Shown here in pieces: positions 63,591 to 64,000 of a stretch of DNA of 64,000 bases (the first letter of the stretch is position 1; every line of letters begins with the position of its first letter). The notes beneath the pieces were generated by a model. That model worked only from the letters and a program-made list of their open reading frames with translations, did not search any database and had not been told where the DNA came from. The position numbers were made by a program, and so were the translations under genes. The stretch is from Brachybacterium equifaecis (GTDB lineage Bacteria; Actinomycetota; Actinomycetes; Actinomycetales; Dermabacteraceae): contig NZ_JAKNCJ010000005.1 in NCBI RefSeq assembly GCF_023509525.1, positions 62,001 through 126,000 on the forward strand, in the 5' to 3' direction.

Positions 63591-63905
63591 ATGCGCGACG
63601 ATTCAGGGGAATGGACCCACACGGGCACGCAGGTGCTCGCACTGCTCACCGAGTTCGATGTCTACGGACTGCAGCCCGGCGGTCCCGACGGCTGCCCGGA
63701 GGATGAATACGCCCCGGAAGCCACCCAGCTCGCGCGTCACCTGACCGAGAACGGCACGATCGACCTCGCGGCAGTGGACGCGATCTGGCTGCACTGGTTC
63801 TCCCAGACCATGAGCGAAGCCGCCGGTCCAGCGCGCACAGCGGAGTTCGTGGAACGCCTCAATGCCCTGGCCCTGCCGCCTGCACCGCTCGACAGCATGT
63901 CCTGA
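63591..63905 (+). CDS. Small hypothetical protein
   Basis: A 104-residue acidic protein (MRDDSGEWTHTGTQVLALLTEF to PPAPLDSMS). I do not recognise it. The ATG 63,591 is preferred to GTG 63,555, because GATCAT six bases upstream may be a leaderless -10 box and the sequence before it is basic and unlike the rest. The Asp/Glu-rich core with conserved-looking YGLQPGGPDGCPEDEYAPEA suggests a real gene. Confidence 0.65.
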   Translation: MRDDSGEWTHTGTQVLALLTEFDVYGLQPGGPDGCPEDEYAPEATQLARHLTENGTIDLAAVDAIWLHWFSQTMSEAAGPARTAEFVERLNALALPPAPLDSMS

Positions 63906-63946
63906 CAGAGCGCTGCCGCTCTGGGGCGAACCGCTGGCCGGCGGAT

Positions 63947-64000
63947 CACCCTCGCCCGAGCACGACCACCGCCGCCATCGCGCCGAGCACCGCCACCGCC
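63947..64000 (-). CDS. Possible C-terminal fragment of a membrane protein
   Basis: On the (-) strand the frame ending at TGA 63,949-63,947 reads AVAVLGAMAAVVVLGRG up to the window edge. This looks like a final membrane helix. Only about 17 residues are visible, so this is a weak call. Confidence 0.3.

Overview
The window is a high-GC actinobacterial chromosome segment, most like Micrococcales and probably Dermabacteraceae (Brachybacterium-like). That placement is inferred from gene content and order, not from a database search. Supporting signs are the mismatch endonuclease NucS, a mycothiol-type SigR/RsrA pair with a matching autoregulatory promoter, the 24-residue ribosomal protein bL37, the three-domain 2-oxoglutarate dehydrogenase (Kgd/OdhA type), the maltosyltransferase GlgE, a PPi-type phosphofructokinase and many TAnnnT -10 boxes placed for leaderless transcripts. 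I see no insertion sequence, prophage, CRISPR array or other mobile DNA. This is core chromosome.

Layout. 1-3,580 (+): end of glgE and all of glgB (alpha-glucan synthesis from maltose-1-phosphate), then a 17-bp tandem repeat and a strong terminator. 3,720-6,786 (-): a three-gene set of a membrane protein, a Tat lipoprotein and a YbbN-type thioredoxin/TPR protein. 6,877-8,825 (+): nucS and nagA. 8,829-28,907 (-): the conserved actinobacterial series lysA, hom, thrC, thrB, rho, rpmE, prfA, prmC, tsaC, wecA-like, atpI-like, atpBEFHAGDC and a DUF2550 gene. 29,121-31,373 (+): a fused otsA-otsB trehalose gene. 31,458-36,274 (-): tRNA-Arg, tsaD, an M23 peptidase and two CNNM/CBS membrane proteins. 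36,437-42,320 (+): a two-component system and kgd/sucA. 42,470-43,251 (+): an unusual SGNH protein and bL37. 43,384-44,321 (-): rsrA and sigR. 44,494-51,273 (+): a DoxX-like gene, aroA, rsgA, hisN, pfp, a calpain-like protease and a DUF937 gene. 51,399-54,672 (-): initiator tRNA and a large UPF0182 membrane protein. 54,819-64,000: PPA1309-family gene (+), ssb paralogue (-), sodA (-), lhr, nei and an ASCH gene (+), tRNA-Arg (+), a small hypothetical gene (+), and at the right edge a possible fragment of a (-) gene.

How the genes work together. OtsAB makes trehalose, and GlgE/GlgB turn trehalose-derived maltose-1-phosphate into branched glucan. lysA and hom-thrC-thrB branch from aspartate semialdehyde to lysine and threonine. 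prfA/prmC, rpmE, bL37, rsgA, tsaC/tsaD and the tRNAs serve translation. nucS, lhr, nei and ssb serve DNA repair. SigR/RsrA and SodA serve redox stress.

Points most worth a second look. Three genes (atpB, the histidine kinase, and the membrane protein at 5,683-6,786) have their best ribosome-binding site before CTG or ATC rather than ATG/GTG/TTG. A calpain-fold cysteine protease follows pfp, and a perfect 34-bp palindrome sits at its apparent start. The ATP synthase epsilon subunit lacks its regulatory C-terminal domain. The SGNH protein has glutamate in place of the catalytic serine.
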